Source of the DNA: CAYMAI01 sp964388445
GTDB lineage: Bacteria; 4484-113; JAGGVC01
NCBI GenBank assembly: GCA_964388445.1
Contig: CAYMAI010000004.1
Coordinates: forward strand, 1-64,000
DNA: 64,000 nucleotides
Direction of reading: 5' to 3'
Part shown: positions 1 to 7,756 of the stretch, piece after piece
Numbering within the stretch: the first letter of the stretch is position 1
Layout of the letters: the number at the start of each line of letters is the position of its first letter
Made by a program: the position numbers and the translations under genes
The notes under the pieces: model-generated
Databases searched by the model: none
Seen by the model: only the letters and a program-made list of their open reading frames with translations
What the model was told of the DNA's origin: nothing

Positions 1-87
1 CCGGAGCACTCTACTAATTTCCCGCTCTTGTGTCCAATTTCAGGGGTGCAGTCCACGCGGAGTTCCATGCTTAGCAGTATTCATCGC

Positions 88-881
88 TTATGTTTTGATT
101 TCCCATGGCCATTTGTCTGTCATATGTTTACAGCATGCCGAAACGAATATATTGAAATTATAGGCGGCAATTGACAAACCAAGAGTAACACTACCGATCA
201 GTAATGCCGATAATAGCCATATTACGGGCATACTTGATATTGATTGAAGCATCGTTTTATATAGAATATATGTCAGCAGAGGAAACAACGCAAACAATGG
301 AATCATGTAGTAATTTCCAGTAATTGCTCGTAAATAATCCGTAAATCGCATTCTATCGGGTACTTCTTTCGCTTTAAACCAGAACCAGAAATAGCTCTCA
401 AGATACATTGAATTCAATGCAATTCGGGACTCTATTGTATTATCTTTACCGTAGCCGAACAAATCCAGGGTGTTTGGTTGCTTTGTTTGGTCCTCATCCA
501 CCACTACGCCCGTTTGAGGAATGGCAATCCGATCGAATAATAAGTACGCAAGTGGTAATGTCGCGATATAAGATAGCAGTTTCGGCGCATAGTGCCTTGG
601 CAAAAGTAGGCATAAAAGAGATAAACCAGCAATATCGGGAACCAAAGTACTATAAGCTTGGAAGATTGCGGATTAAGAAATAAATGATTCTTCATGCTTA
701 CAATCGCTTCCATTGTACCTAGTAATCTAATATCACGCGTGAAAACAAAAAGAAATGGGAATACTGCGAGAAAATTCGCGGCCAAAATAAACTTAACAAT
801 TGTAGTTAAGCCCTGCCGATACAGCTTCGCAAAACGCTCTTCCAGCGATGGCCTGCTGGTTCTATTTTGCTCTGTGTTCAT
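88..881 (-). pseudogene. Membrane protein gene, apparently frameshifted
   Basis: Two leftward reading frames overlap here. One starts at 881 and stops at 504. The other is open from about 678 down to the stop at 88. Read separately each looks like half of a multi-spanning membrane protein. The N-terminal half has a hydrophobic segment around LAANFLAVFPFLFVF, and the C-terminal half has at least three more hydrophobic segments. A 141-nt overlap of two genuine genes is unlikely, so I infer one gene of about 255 residues interrupted by a one-base shift near 650-685. It could be a real lesion, a sequencing error or programmed slippage. The start at 881 has no Shine-Dalgarno sequence and lies 13 nt after a TACAAT box (894-899). 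GC is lower than in the neighbours, which hints at acquisition. I do not recognise the family. Confidence 0.5.
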
Positions 882-912
882 AGTATGTTCCGAATTGTAA
901 TCGCGAAAACAA

Positions 913-986
913 TGGGCGCGGAGGGGCTCGAACCCCCGACCTTCTGGGTGTAAACCAGACGCTCTGGCCAGCTGAGCTACGCGCCC
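913..986 (-). tRNA. tRNA-Val (UAC)
   Basis: The leftward strand folds as a complete cloverleaf. The acceptor arms are GGGCGCG/CGCGCCC, the D-arm contains GCTCAGCTGGCCAGAGC, the anticodon loop is TTTACAC (anticodon TAC), and the T-arm carries GGTTCGAGCCC. The discriminator base is A at 913 and CCA is not encoded. The second tRNA lies only 3 nt upstream, so the two are probably co-transcribed. Confidence 0.95.
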
Positions 987-989
987 GCG

Positions 990-1062
990 TGGGCCCAGCA
1001 GGATTCGAACCTGCGACCCACGGATTATGAGTCCGCTGCTCTGACCGCTGAGCTATGGGCCC
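990..1062 (-). tRNA. tRNA with CAU anticodon (Met or Ile2)
   Basis: This is a complete leftward cloverleaf with acceptor arms GGGCCCA/TGGGCCC, anticodon loop CTCATAA (anticodon CAT) and T-loop GTTCGAA. The first acceptor pair is a normal G-C, so it is not an initiator tRNA. The sequence alone does not decide between elongator methionine and the isoleucine-2 type, in which TilS modifies the C34. CCA is not encoded. It sits directly upstream of tRNA-Val. Confidence 0.92.
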
Positions 1063-1144
1063 GCAAGCCTATTTTACCACGAATCCCGCGCCGCCGCGCC
1101 ATCCCCCGCCCGCTCGCGCCGGTTTCACGCGCATTAGCGCAAAA

Positions 1145-1879
1145 CTACCAATCGAGCCACGGATAGCGCTCCATCGCCTCGTCCAAAAGCGCGAGCGCCT
1201 CGGCTTTGTCGGTTTCGTTTGGCTCCATTCCGAAGCCGAATTCCCAATCCCCATCTTTCTCGCGAAGGACGACTCGCTTCAATTCGCCGGTTTCGCCTTT
1301 TACTTCTGCGTAAGTAATCGAAAGTTTGGCGCCGTCCTTTTCCCGGCCAAAGTGCAAATTGAAGGCTTTTTCCCCGTCGCACCTGTTAAGCATTACGCTC
1401 CCTTGTCCGGTTTGCCAACATTCTTCGCCGCGCCGAATCTGCAAAGTGCCGCGGCCGCTTCTAAAAAGATCCCTTACATGAGCAACTTCTTTATCTCCGG
1501 GCTTTTCTTTTGCGAGGTTGTCCGCAAATTCCACGGCTTTTTTAACCCAAAAATTATCTTCGGGAAGCTCCAATTCCATATCGGGAACTTGATTTTCGGC
1601 GTAAGCCGTTACGATTGCTGTAACTGCGCCAAAGTATATTACTGCGTCGGCAGATAAAATTTCTACTTCGCCCGCTCCGAATTTTCGAACACCGCCGACG
1701 GATATTACCGACCACCATTGGCCCGGACCGGCGACGTTCCAGCTTGAATGGCCATCGTTAACAAAGGTGACACCTTCCGAAGGCGATTTTGCCACCGCGT
1801 CAGAACTGGCCTGCACAAAAGCAAACGACCCCACCGCAAGAACGCACACTGCGATTAAAACGATCCACAAAATCCTCAT
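1145..1879 (-). CDS. Secreted protein of unknown function
   Basis: The protein has 244 residues. I place the start at 1879 rather than at an upstream ATG (1888), because a GAGGAGG Shine-Dalgarno abuts 1888 but is correctly spaced (9 nt) from 1879. The N-terminus MRILWIVLIAVCVLAVGSFA is a classic signal peptide ending near VQA, so the protein should be exported. The mature part is acidic and contains Trp-rich stretches (WNVAGPGQWWSV), a GEECWQTGQG segment with one of only two mature cysteines (the other is in LNRCDGEK), and a charged C-terminus. I recognise no family. It is a single-gene unit with its own promoter (TATAAT at 1980-1985). Confidence 0.8.
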   Translation of the reverse strand: MRILWIVLIAVCVLAVGSFAFVQASSDAVAKSPSEGVTFVNDGHSSWNVAGPGQWWSVISVGGVRKFGAGEVEILSADAVIYFGAVTAIVTAYAENQVPDMELELPEDNFWVKKAVEFADNLAKEKPGDKEVAHVRDLFRSGRGTLQIRRGEECWQTGQGSVMLNRCDGEKAFNLHFGREKDGAKLSITYAEVKGETGELKRVVLREKDGDWEFGFGMEPNETDKAEALALLDEAMERYPWLDW

Positions 1880-1942
1880 CGAAATCATCCTCCTCGAAAG
1901 CTCGTTTCGCGCCGAGCGGCGCAATTGTACAACACCGCGAGA

Positions 1943-1989
1943 AATTCCGCATCCCGGGCGGAATTCGAAATACACCGGAATTATACCGG
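1943..1989 (-). promoter_or_regulatory. Promoter -10 box with flanking dyad and leader hairpin
   Basis: Read leftward, CCGG-TATAAT-T-CCGG occupies 1975-1989, with TATAAT at 1980-1985 and a predicted +1 near 1973. No good -35 box is visible. The predicted transcript begins with an 8-bp perfect hairpin: AATTCCGC at 1965-1958 pairs with GCGGAATT at 1950-1943. This leader belongs to the secreted-protein gene starting at 1879. The CCGG arms around the -10 box could be an operator. Confidence 0.5.
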
Positions 1990-2146
1990 GGGGGGTCAAG
2001 GAAAATTCGCGTTTTTTCGCAATGTTACAAAATTATACAAAAGCACCTTTGCGCTTCGATATAGCAAAATCACGCACGCACGCACAGGATTCAAACCGGT
2101 AGGCACGATAAGTGAGCTTGCCGAAACGCATTCAAGAAAAACGCGC

Positions 2147-2152
2147 TATCAT
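2147..2152 (+). promoter_or_regulatory. -10-like box TATCAT before deoB
   Basis: TATCAT ends 6 nt before the G of the deoB GTG codon, and no Shine-Dalgarno lies between. This fits the leaderless geometry seen at seven other genes in the window. The -35 region is not recognisable. Confidence 0.35.
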
Positions 2153-2157
2153 GCCGC

Positions 2158-3423
2158 GTGCAGAATTTCAGCCGCATTTTCGCAATCGTTCTCGACAGCG
2201 CCGGCATCGGCGAGCTTCCCGACGCGCACGCGTTCGGCGACGAAGGCTCGAACACGCTCGGAAACGTCGCCCGGTTCGCGGCCAAAAGCGGCGCGCGTTT
2301 TTCAATGCCGAACCTGATGAAACTCGGGCTCGGCAATGCGTATATGCTGGCGAATCCCGCCGCCTCGCCGCCGCCCGCCATCGTTCCCGCGGATAAACCC
2401 GCCGGTTTTTTCGGCGCGATGGCCGAAAAGTCGGCGGGCAAAGACACCACGAGCGGCCACTGGGAAATGACCGGCGTCATCCGCACCGAGCCGTCGCGCA
2501 CGTTCCCGGACGGCTTTCCGCCTGAATTCGTCGAGCGGCTTTCGGAAAAATGCGGCGTGGAATTTCTACTTAACAAACCGTACAGCGGTACCGAGGCGAT
2601 AAAAGACTTCGGCGAAGAAAGCGTCCGGACCGGCAAACCGATTCTATACACCAGCGCGGACAGCGTGCTGCAAATCGCGGCGCACGTCGAATTCACGCCG
2701 CTCGAAAAGCTCTACGAATTCTGTCTGGCCGCACGCGCTCTTGCGCAGGGCGAATATCTCGTGGACCGCGTCATCGCCCGGCCGTTCGCGGGCGGCATAA
2801 CTTGCCGCGACCCGCTGGCGCTGAATTCCGCAGAGTTCGCGCGAACTGGCGACCGCCGTGACTATTCGATTTCGCCGCCCGAAACCCATCTCGACCTTCT
2901 GACCGGCTCCGGCGTCCGCGTCATCGCCGTGGGCAAAATCAAAGAAATTTTCGCCGGGCGCGGCGTAACCGAATCGCACAAAACCTCGGACAACGCGCAT
3001 GGAATGGAAGCCGCCGCGACGCTTGCGAAAACCGGCGGCGAGGGATTTTATTTCGTCAACCTCGTGGATTTCGATTCGAAATACGGCCACCGAAACGACC
3101 CGGCGGGATACGCACGCGCGCTGACGGAATTCGACGATTGGCTTCCTGAATTTTTGCCCGCGCTCGGCGGCGGCGACCTTGTCGTTATTACCGCCGACCA
3201 CGGGAACGACCCCACGACGCCCTCCACCGACCACAGCCGGGAGTACGTTCCACTATTGTGCTTTTCGCCGCGATTCGAACTTGCGGATTGCGGCGGCGCA
3301 TCCGCCCGAAGCCTCGGAATTCGCGATACTTTCGCCGACCTCGGCGCGTCCGTTCTCGAAAATTGGGGTATCGTAAATACGCTTGCCGGAACTTCGTTTC
3401 TCGCAATGCTAACCGGCCGATGA
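2158..3423 (+). CDS. deoB: Phosphopentomutase
   Basis: This protein interconverts (deoxy)ribose 1-phosphate and 5-phosphate in the cytoplasm, linking nucleoside phosphorolysis to central metabolism. Its 421 residues match the DeoB branch of the alkaline-phosphatase superfamily. The N-terminal metal-binding motif is LDSAGIGELPDA (Asp13). KDTTSGHWEM around residues 95-104 carries the phosphorylated Thr. The C-terminal ITADHGNDPTTPSTDHSREY (about 345-365) supplies the remaining metal ligands. The start is the GTG at 2158, since the family normally begins immediately before the first beta strand (IFAIVLDS). No Shine-Dalgarno is present, so the mRNA may be leaderless. The stop overlaps the next start as ATGA, so the LptA-like gene is translationally coupled. 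deoC, the next enzyme of the pathway, lies 28 kb away at 31347. Confidence 0.95.
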   Translation: MQNFSRIFAIVLDSAGIGELPDAHAFGDEGSNTLGNVARFAAKSGARFSMPNLMKLGLGNAYMLANPAASPPPAIVPADKPAGFFGAMAEKSAGKDTTSGHWEMTGVIRTEPSRTFPDGFPPEFVERLSEKCGVEFLLNKPYSGTEAIKDFGEESVRTGKPILYTSADSVLQIAAHVEFTPLEKLYEFCLAARALAQGEYLVDRVIARPFAGGITCRDPLALNSAEFARTGDRRDYSISPPETHLDLLTGSGVRVIAVGKIKEIFAGRGVTESHKTSDNAHGMEAAATLAKTGGEGFYFVNLVDFDSKYGHRNDPAGYARALTEFDDWLPEFLPALGGGDLVVITADHGNDPTTPSTDHSREYVPLLCFSPRFELADCGGASARSLGIRDTFADLGASVLENWGIVNTLAGTSFLAMLTGR

Positions 3424-4586
3424 AACTTTCACATTACATATTTGCGGCGATATTTTTGGCAATGCCGGTTTACGCCGCGCTTGCCGCCGCCGGCGCGCGG
3501 GACGTTCCCCGCAGATATCGCATCGATTGCGGCAAGGTGCGCATCGAAAAAGGCGAAGAAATTACAACCGCAAATCTCTCCGGCGGCGTTTCTTTGGTTT
3601 CGCGCGACGGCGCCGCGATTACCGCCGCCGAAGGAATCGTCGAAATCGTCAGCCGAGCGGTGGACTCCGGGCTTGATACGGCCGCCGAATCCGCGCAAAC
3701 TCAAGCGGGCGCCCGGCCCGAGAACGCCGCGGAGCGAAGGGAAATCTCGCCGGACGACGTGAAATACATCGAGCTTTCGGGCGCGGTGACGATGACCTCC
3801 ACGGACGGCGTTATGAAATGCGACGCGATTTTCAGCACGGACGGCGGGCGCACATGGCAAACGCGCGGCCGCGCGTCGTTCGACGGCAAGGGAGAAAACG
3901 CCGGCGTGAAGCTGTCCGCAGGCTCGGTAAAATTCGATTCGGCGAAAAAAACCGTATCGGGCGGCGGCGGCGCGACCGTGACGCTCCCCGCGACGGACTC
4001 GCCCGGCGGCGGCAAATCGCCCGTAAACGTCAAAGCCGGCGGATTCACGTACGGACTGAAAACTGGACACGTTACGCTTACCGGCTCGCCCGTCGTAACG
4101 CAGGGCGATTCGTCGTTTTCCGCCGCTACAATCGAATATTCATCGAAAACCGGCGATGTCGTCGCGAAAGGCGGCGCGCGCGTAAAATTCCCGGCGGAGA
4201 AAATCGAAGCGTCCGCCGCAACCGCGACTTACGGCAAAGACGGCGTCGCTAGATTCAAAGGCGGAGTAAAGGTTACGCAGGCGGACGGCGGCAACGTCTT
4301 GACAAGCGACGCCCTCGACTACACGCCCGCTACCGGCGCTGTGAAGGCGAAGGGTAATGTAATGCTCGCGATACCGCGAGAGAACATTACGCTGACCGCG
4401 GGCATCCTCGATGGAAACCTCAAAGACGAATCGGGCGCGGCGAAGGAAAACCCCACGCTGAAGCGCGCTGGCGATTACGTCAAAGGCGAGGAAATCCGGT
4501 TTAAAAGACGTGGCGAAAAAATAGTGGTCGAAGTTCTCGGCGGCGACAAAACCGAATATTCGATTGACCCGGAGTCGTTCGAGTAA
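3420..4586 (+). CDS. LptA/OstA-like periplasmic protein
   Basis: The protein has 388 residues. A signal peptide (KLSHYIFAAIFLAMPVYAAL) is followed by repeated short beta-strand units typical of the OstA/LptA beta-jellyroll, such as LSGGVSLVSRDGAAITAAEG, VTLTGSPVVTQGDSSFSA and VVAKGGARVKFPAEKIEA. In the family, these folds bind lipid A acyl chains and form the periplasmic bridge of lipopolysaccharide transport. I infer a similar role here. It is about twice the usual LptA length and probably holds more than one jellyroll unit. The start ATG at 3420 overlaps the deoB stop, so the two are coupled. The pairing with a nucleoside enzyme is unusual. A second envelope protein with the same kind of domain (LptD-like) lies at 17309. 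Confidence 0.8.
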   Translation: MKLSHYIFAAIFLAMPVYAALAAAGARDVPRRYRIDCGKVRIEKGEEITTANLSGGVSLVSRDGAAITAAEGIVEIVSRAVDSGLDTAAESAQTQAGARPENAAERREISPDDVKYIELSGAVTMTSTDGVMKCDAIFSTDGGRTWQTRGRASFDGKGENAGVKLSAGSVKFDSAKKTVSGGGGATVTLPATDSPGGGKSPVNVKAGGFTYGLKTGHVTLTGSPVVTQGDSSFSAATIEYSSKTGDVVAKGGARVKFPAEKIEASAATATYGKDGVARFKGGVKVTQADGGNVLTSDALDYTPATGAVKAKGNVMLAIPRENITLTAGILDGNLKDESGAAKENPTLKRAGDYVKGEEIRFKRRGEKIVVEVLGGDKTEYSIDPESFE

Positions 4587-4643
4587 TTCCATCCCGCGAA
4601 ATGCCGGACGGAAATAGTGTAGCCGCCGCAGCACCCATTAATG

Positions 4644-4673
4644 AAAAAAAGGGGGCTGGGTTTACCAGCCCCC
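4644..4673 (-). terminator. Rho-independent terminator
   Basis: GGGGGCTGG (4651-4659) pairs with CCAGCCCCC (4665-4673) around a GTTTA loop. On the leftward strand the stem is followed by seven T (complement of 4644-4650). It ends the subtilisin-fold gene. In the rightward direction the T-tract is poor, but the same hairpin may slow transcripts leaving the LptA-like gene. Confidence 0.9.
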
Positions 4674-4776
4674 ATTTATGCCGCACTCGGCGTAAATTCA
4701 AACTTTGCATCGGACCTGCAAACGCATATCGCGTCCGGAAAACCGGCCGGTTACACGTCCGCCGTCCGCGGCTTCA

Positions 4777-7071
4777 TCAGCTTACGCTGACCGAAACCTG
4801 AATCGTAAACACCGGCCGGATTCCGTCGTCGATCGTCAGATTGACCGGGAAATTGCCCGTGCCGAGATATTTGTGAACCGGGTTTTGCTCCGTCGCCGGA
4901 GCGCTGCCGTCCCCGAAGTCCCAAGAATACGTCTCGCCGCCGAGGCCGAGCAGGTTGAACGGCTTGGCGTTGAACACGTAGTTCGTGTTTATAATCAGCG
5001 GAACGGGCGAACCCGGCGACGGCGGCTGAATCGGGTCGCCGCCCGGCTCTTCCATTACTACCGGCGCCGCGGAAAGCGGATTGGTAACGAGTAACGTCGC
5101 GATGCCGCTTGCCTCGTTACCGCGATTATCCATCGCGCGAAGCACGAGCACGTACACGCCAGGCTCGGTATAACCGCCGTCCTTTTCGTAAATCGTTCCC
5201 GACGACCATGGAGTGAATCCGCCCGGAGGCGTGGATGTACCGTCGCCCCAATCGATTAGTATCTGATACGGGCCTTCGCCGCCGTTGATGACAGGCTCGA
5301 TGCTGAAATCTTCGTTCGTCGTTACCGCGTTCGCGCTTGTTGGAAGCGTCGCAAAAATTTCGAGCGCACGATAAACGAGGTCGTAGCCGCCGTTATTCGC
5401 GATTTGCGCAACGTAATTGACGTTGAGCAAGCGGTTTATGTCCGTATCTTCGATTCCGCCTTGAAGAAGGAGAATCGCAACCTGATTGTCGATGTCGGTC
5501 GGATCGCCGTTGGTTAAAATTCCTTCATATCCCAGCGCCGCCGCGCCGAGCGCATAGCCCAGCGCCATTTCGTTTCCTATAAAGCTACCCGGCGTAAGAA
5601 GCGGGAACCAATCCGGCGGGTCGGGAGCCGTTGCCTGATTGAACTGCCAAAGCGTATAGCCGATTCCCGTGGCATATATATCCGCGTCGCTGGCCGTAAA
5701 TCCTGCGCGGGAATTAGGCCTTACGTCCAATCTCGGCGCAAACGTGTACATATTCTGCATCGCGTTCGTAACGTATCCTGTCGAGCCGACGCTCAGCACG
5801 CCCGGCGCGCCCGCGGGGCTGATTTGGCTTGTCGCGACTGAGTCGCCGTAAATCCACACTTCGTTCGTCGCATCCCAGAACGGTCCTTCCTGCGCTAGGT
5901 CTTGGCCCGTAGGCGCAAGAACGAGAACGTTCGAATTCCTTGCATTTGTAATCGCGGTGACTATGGCGGGGTTATGCACTCCCCCCGTATCGGCCCACAT
6001 TCCCAGCCCGATTATGTCCGCACCGTTCGCCACGGCATAGTCGATGGCGGCCGCAATGTGAGCATCGTTAAAGGTATAGTCCGGGTCGTCGGGATTAAGG
6101 TTCGGCGTTCCGATTTTCAGAACCATATACTGCGCTCTCGGAGCGATTCCCGCCATTCCAACGATAATCGGCGGGTCTCCGCCGATGTTGATGGGAACGG
6201 AAGTATTGGCTGCCGCGAGTCCGAGCATCATATTGCCTTCGAAGCGATAAATGTTTCCGTCGCTTTCGATATAGCTAATCGCGGTCGGGTCGTCCAAAGC
6301 AAGCGTCCACGTCGTGCCGTTATATCCTGCGCTCGAGGAATGAAGCCTTTCGGTTACGAGACCGCCCAGACCGTCCGGGTCGCGCAGTTCATAATGCACG
6401 AAAATGTTTTCTATCGCGCCGCCGGTGCTGGTCGGGTCGATGTAGGTTCCGCCGTCGATAATCGCGACTACGGCGCCTTCGCCACGCAGACCATTATCAA
6501 GGCCGCCTTGGCCGCTGACGGGGTCCCAGCCCACCTTCTGTCCTAGCCCGACGAATGGATTGCCTTCGCCGTCAACCCAGATATTGTCGCGATAAACTTC
6601 AGAAAAAGTCCATTCGGTCGGAAGGAAATTCGGCTTGCGAAGCGTCACGTCGTCGCGGATTCCGACGTCCGGAAATCTGGTCTTCGATGTATATGTGTTG
6701 ATTATCGTCGCGTCGTACACCGTTTGCTCGCGGGCGATTTTTTCAATCGCTCCGGTCAAATTACGGTCGGGAACGGCAAGCGTAGCCCAATTGCCCGCCT
6801 TAGTCTTTACCTCAAGGCCATACTTGCGGGCAAGCGAATCGAGTTCGGTTCCTTCGAGCGGTGTTTTTACGAGAATCTCGTCTTTAATGTAATCGGTGCT
6901 CGTGGCGATTCTGTTTTCGATAGCCTTCATATCGGGCTTCGTGTTGGTTACATCATCTCCTCCCCCCGCGGGCGGGTTCGGATTCGGGTTGACTTTTGCT
7001 CCGCCGCCGCCGCATGCGATCAGCGCCAAAGCCGATATCGTCAGAATAATAAAAGCGATAAACCTAAACAT
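4777..7071 (-). CDS. Secreted lipoprotein, inactive subtilisin-fold with two PKD domains
   Basis: The protein has 764 residues. The start at 7071 is chosen for its AAGGAG box 8 nt upstream. A lipoprotein signal (LTISALALIACGGGG) comes first, then a low-complexity linker, a propeptide-like region (about 60-125) and an S8 peptidase-like domain (about 190-520). Two PKD domains follow (about 585-665 and 690-764, the second with YSWDFGDGS). The S8 landmarks are recognisable but altered. The Asp motif AIIDGG is kept (Asp206). The HGTHVAG segment reads EGNMMLG (catalytic His replaced by Glu278). The oxyanion Asn is Gln390 in APTGQDL. The GTSMAAP serine segment reads GSFIGNE (Ser replaced by Phe497). 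I infer a non-catalytic surface protein, perhaps for binding or adhesion. It has its own promoter and terminator. Confidence 0.8.
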   Translation of the reverse strand: MFRFIAFIILTISALALIACGGGGAKVNPNPNPPAGGGDDVTNTKPDMKAIENRIATSTDYIKDEILVKTPLEGTELDSLARKYGLEVKTKAGNWATLAVPDRNLTGAIEKIAREQTVYDATIINTYTSKTRFPDVGIRDDVTLRKPNFLPTEWTFSEVYRDNIWVDGEGNPFVGLGQKVGWDPVSGQGGLDNGLRGEGAVVAIIDGGTYIDPTSTGGAIENIFVHYELRDPDGLGGLVTERLHSSSAGYNGTTWTLALDDPTAISYIESDGNIYRFEGNMMLGLAAANTSVPINIGGDPPIIVGMAGIAPRAQYMVLKIGTPNLNPDDPDYTFNDAHIAAAIDYAVANGADIIGLGMWADTGGVHNPAIVTAITNARNSNVLVLAPTGQDLAQEGPFWDATNEVWIYGDSVATSQISPAGAPGVLSVGSTGYVTNAMQNMYTFAPRLDVRPNSRAGFTASDADIYATGIGYTLWQFNQATAPDPPDWFPLLTPGSFIGNEMALGYALGAAALGYEGILTNGDPTDIDNQVAILLLQGGIEDTDINRLLNVNYVAQIANNGGYDLVYRALEIFATLPTSANAVTTNEDFSIEPVINGGEGPYQILIDWGDGTSTPPGGFTPWSSGTIYEKDGGYTEPGVYVLVLRAMDNRGNEASGIATLLVTNPLSAAPVVMEEPGGDPIQPPSPGSPVPLIINTNYVFNAKPFNLLGLGGETYSWDFGDGSAPATEQNPVHKYLGTGNFPVNLTIDDGIRPVFTIQVSVSVS

Positions 7072-7121
7072 AGTCAGCTCCTTATGCGACAGGATGAGGG
7101 CGCGAGCGCCCGTCAAGCACC

Positions 7122-7150
7122 ATTATACCCCAAGGCGCGCCCTGCGGCAA
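7122..7150 (-). promoter_or_regulatory. Promoter of the subtilisin-fold gene
   Basis: TTGCCG (7145-7150), a 17-nt spacer and TATAAT (7122-7127) read leftward. The predicted +1 is near 7115. The 44-nt leader starts with a small hairpin, GGGCG-CTCG-CGCCC (about 7098-7111), and ends with the AAGGAG ribosome site. Confidence 0.6.
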
Positions 7151-7656
7151 CAAATTCCGCCGGAAATCCCGCCCGCGGAGCAAAATCCGGCAGGCTCGCG
7201 GACGGCCTCGGCGGCGGTCTCGCCCCGGCGCGGATGCACGCCCGGCCGGGGAATTTTTGCGAATATCGTGCAAACCGGCGGAAAATCCGGTATAATCCTT
7301 CCGGTCGGGAAGCGCGATTGCGCCGGCTTTTTTTTACGCGACCACGGCTTCATTTTCTTCCCGGCTATACCGATGGTTCAGGCGCCTTGCGACAGGATGC
7401 GGGGCGCATTTCCCGCTCGCGCTCGCGCACCCGTCCTTTCGCCCGCGGAGACTTACAAGCGGAGGCGTTTGCTTAAAAAATCGGACGGTTCAGGCGCGCC
7501 GGCCGCGCCGTGCGGAAACCGGCGCAGCAGCATGGAATAACCGAATATTCCTGCGCTGCGGACGGTGAAAAAATGCGTTTTTAATATCAAATCCGCAATG
7601 TATTAACGCGCTTAAATATCATTATCATTTAATGAAAAAATATTTTTATATTATTA
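7151..7656. other. Non-coding stretch before the pilin gene
   Basis: I see no convincing gene in this interval. It is GC-rich in its first 400 bases and becomes AT-rich from about 7560 to 7680. It holds a promoter-like hairpin module at 7287-7335 and two imperfect copies of GGTTCAGGCGC (about 7375 and 7488). The word GCGACAGGATG, also in the neighbouring leader near 7086, recurs near 7389. Several open frames cross it, but none has a ribosome site or a protein-like composition. Confidence 0.5.
7287..7335 (+). ncRNA. Promoter-hairpin-T-tract module, possible short RNA
   Basis: CCGG-TATAAT-CCTT-CCGG spans 7287-7304, giving a -10 box at 7291-7296 and a predicted +1 near 7303. A GC-rich hairpin follows at once, with GCGC-GATT-GCGC at 7312-7323 enclosed by CCGG arms at 7301-7304 and 7323-7326. 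It runs straight into eight T (7328-7335). The RNA would be only about 30 nt, so this may instead be an abortive or attenuated leader. No clear -35 box is present. Confidence 0.4.
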
Positions 7657-7685
7657 TTGACAAACATCATTTTGCCGGGTAGCAT
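7657..7685 (+). promoter_or_regulatory. Strong promoter upstream of the pilin gene
   Basis: TTGACA (7657-7662), a 17-nt spacer and TAGCAT (7680-7685) form a good sigma-70-type promoter in an AT-rich context. The predicted +1 is near 7692, only 5 nt before a terminator-like hairpin. Confidence 0.75.
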
Positions 7686-7696
7686 TTACATGGTCG

Positions 7697-7728
7697 AGGC
7701 CTGCAGGAGTAGTTCTGCGGGCCTTTTT
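7697..7728 (+). terminator. Terminator-like hairpin at the 5' end of the pilin transcript
   Basis: AGGCCTGCAG (7697-7706) pairs over 10 bp (one G-T) with CTGCGGGCCT (7715-7724) and runs into five T. It begins 5 nt after the predicted start of transcription and ends 28 nt before the pilin ATG. It could be an attenuator, a stabilising 5' hairpin or the whole of a short RNA. The hairpin does not sequester the AAAGGAG ribosome site (7743-7749). Confidence 0.6.
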
Positions 7729-7756
7729 GCATTAATCAATTCAAAGGAGTTTTGTG

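Noticed and set aside
990..1062. Calling the CAU tRNA an initiator tRNA-fMet
   Set aside because: The first acceptor base pair is a normal G-C and the anticodon stem lacks the three G-C pairs of initiators. Met or Ile2 remains open.
6724..7540. Overlapping open frames across the non-coding stretch before the pilin gene
   Set aside because: They run from inside the subtilisin-fold gene into intergenic DNA, lack ribosome sites and have Arg/Pro-rich sequence typical of chance frames.
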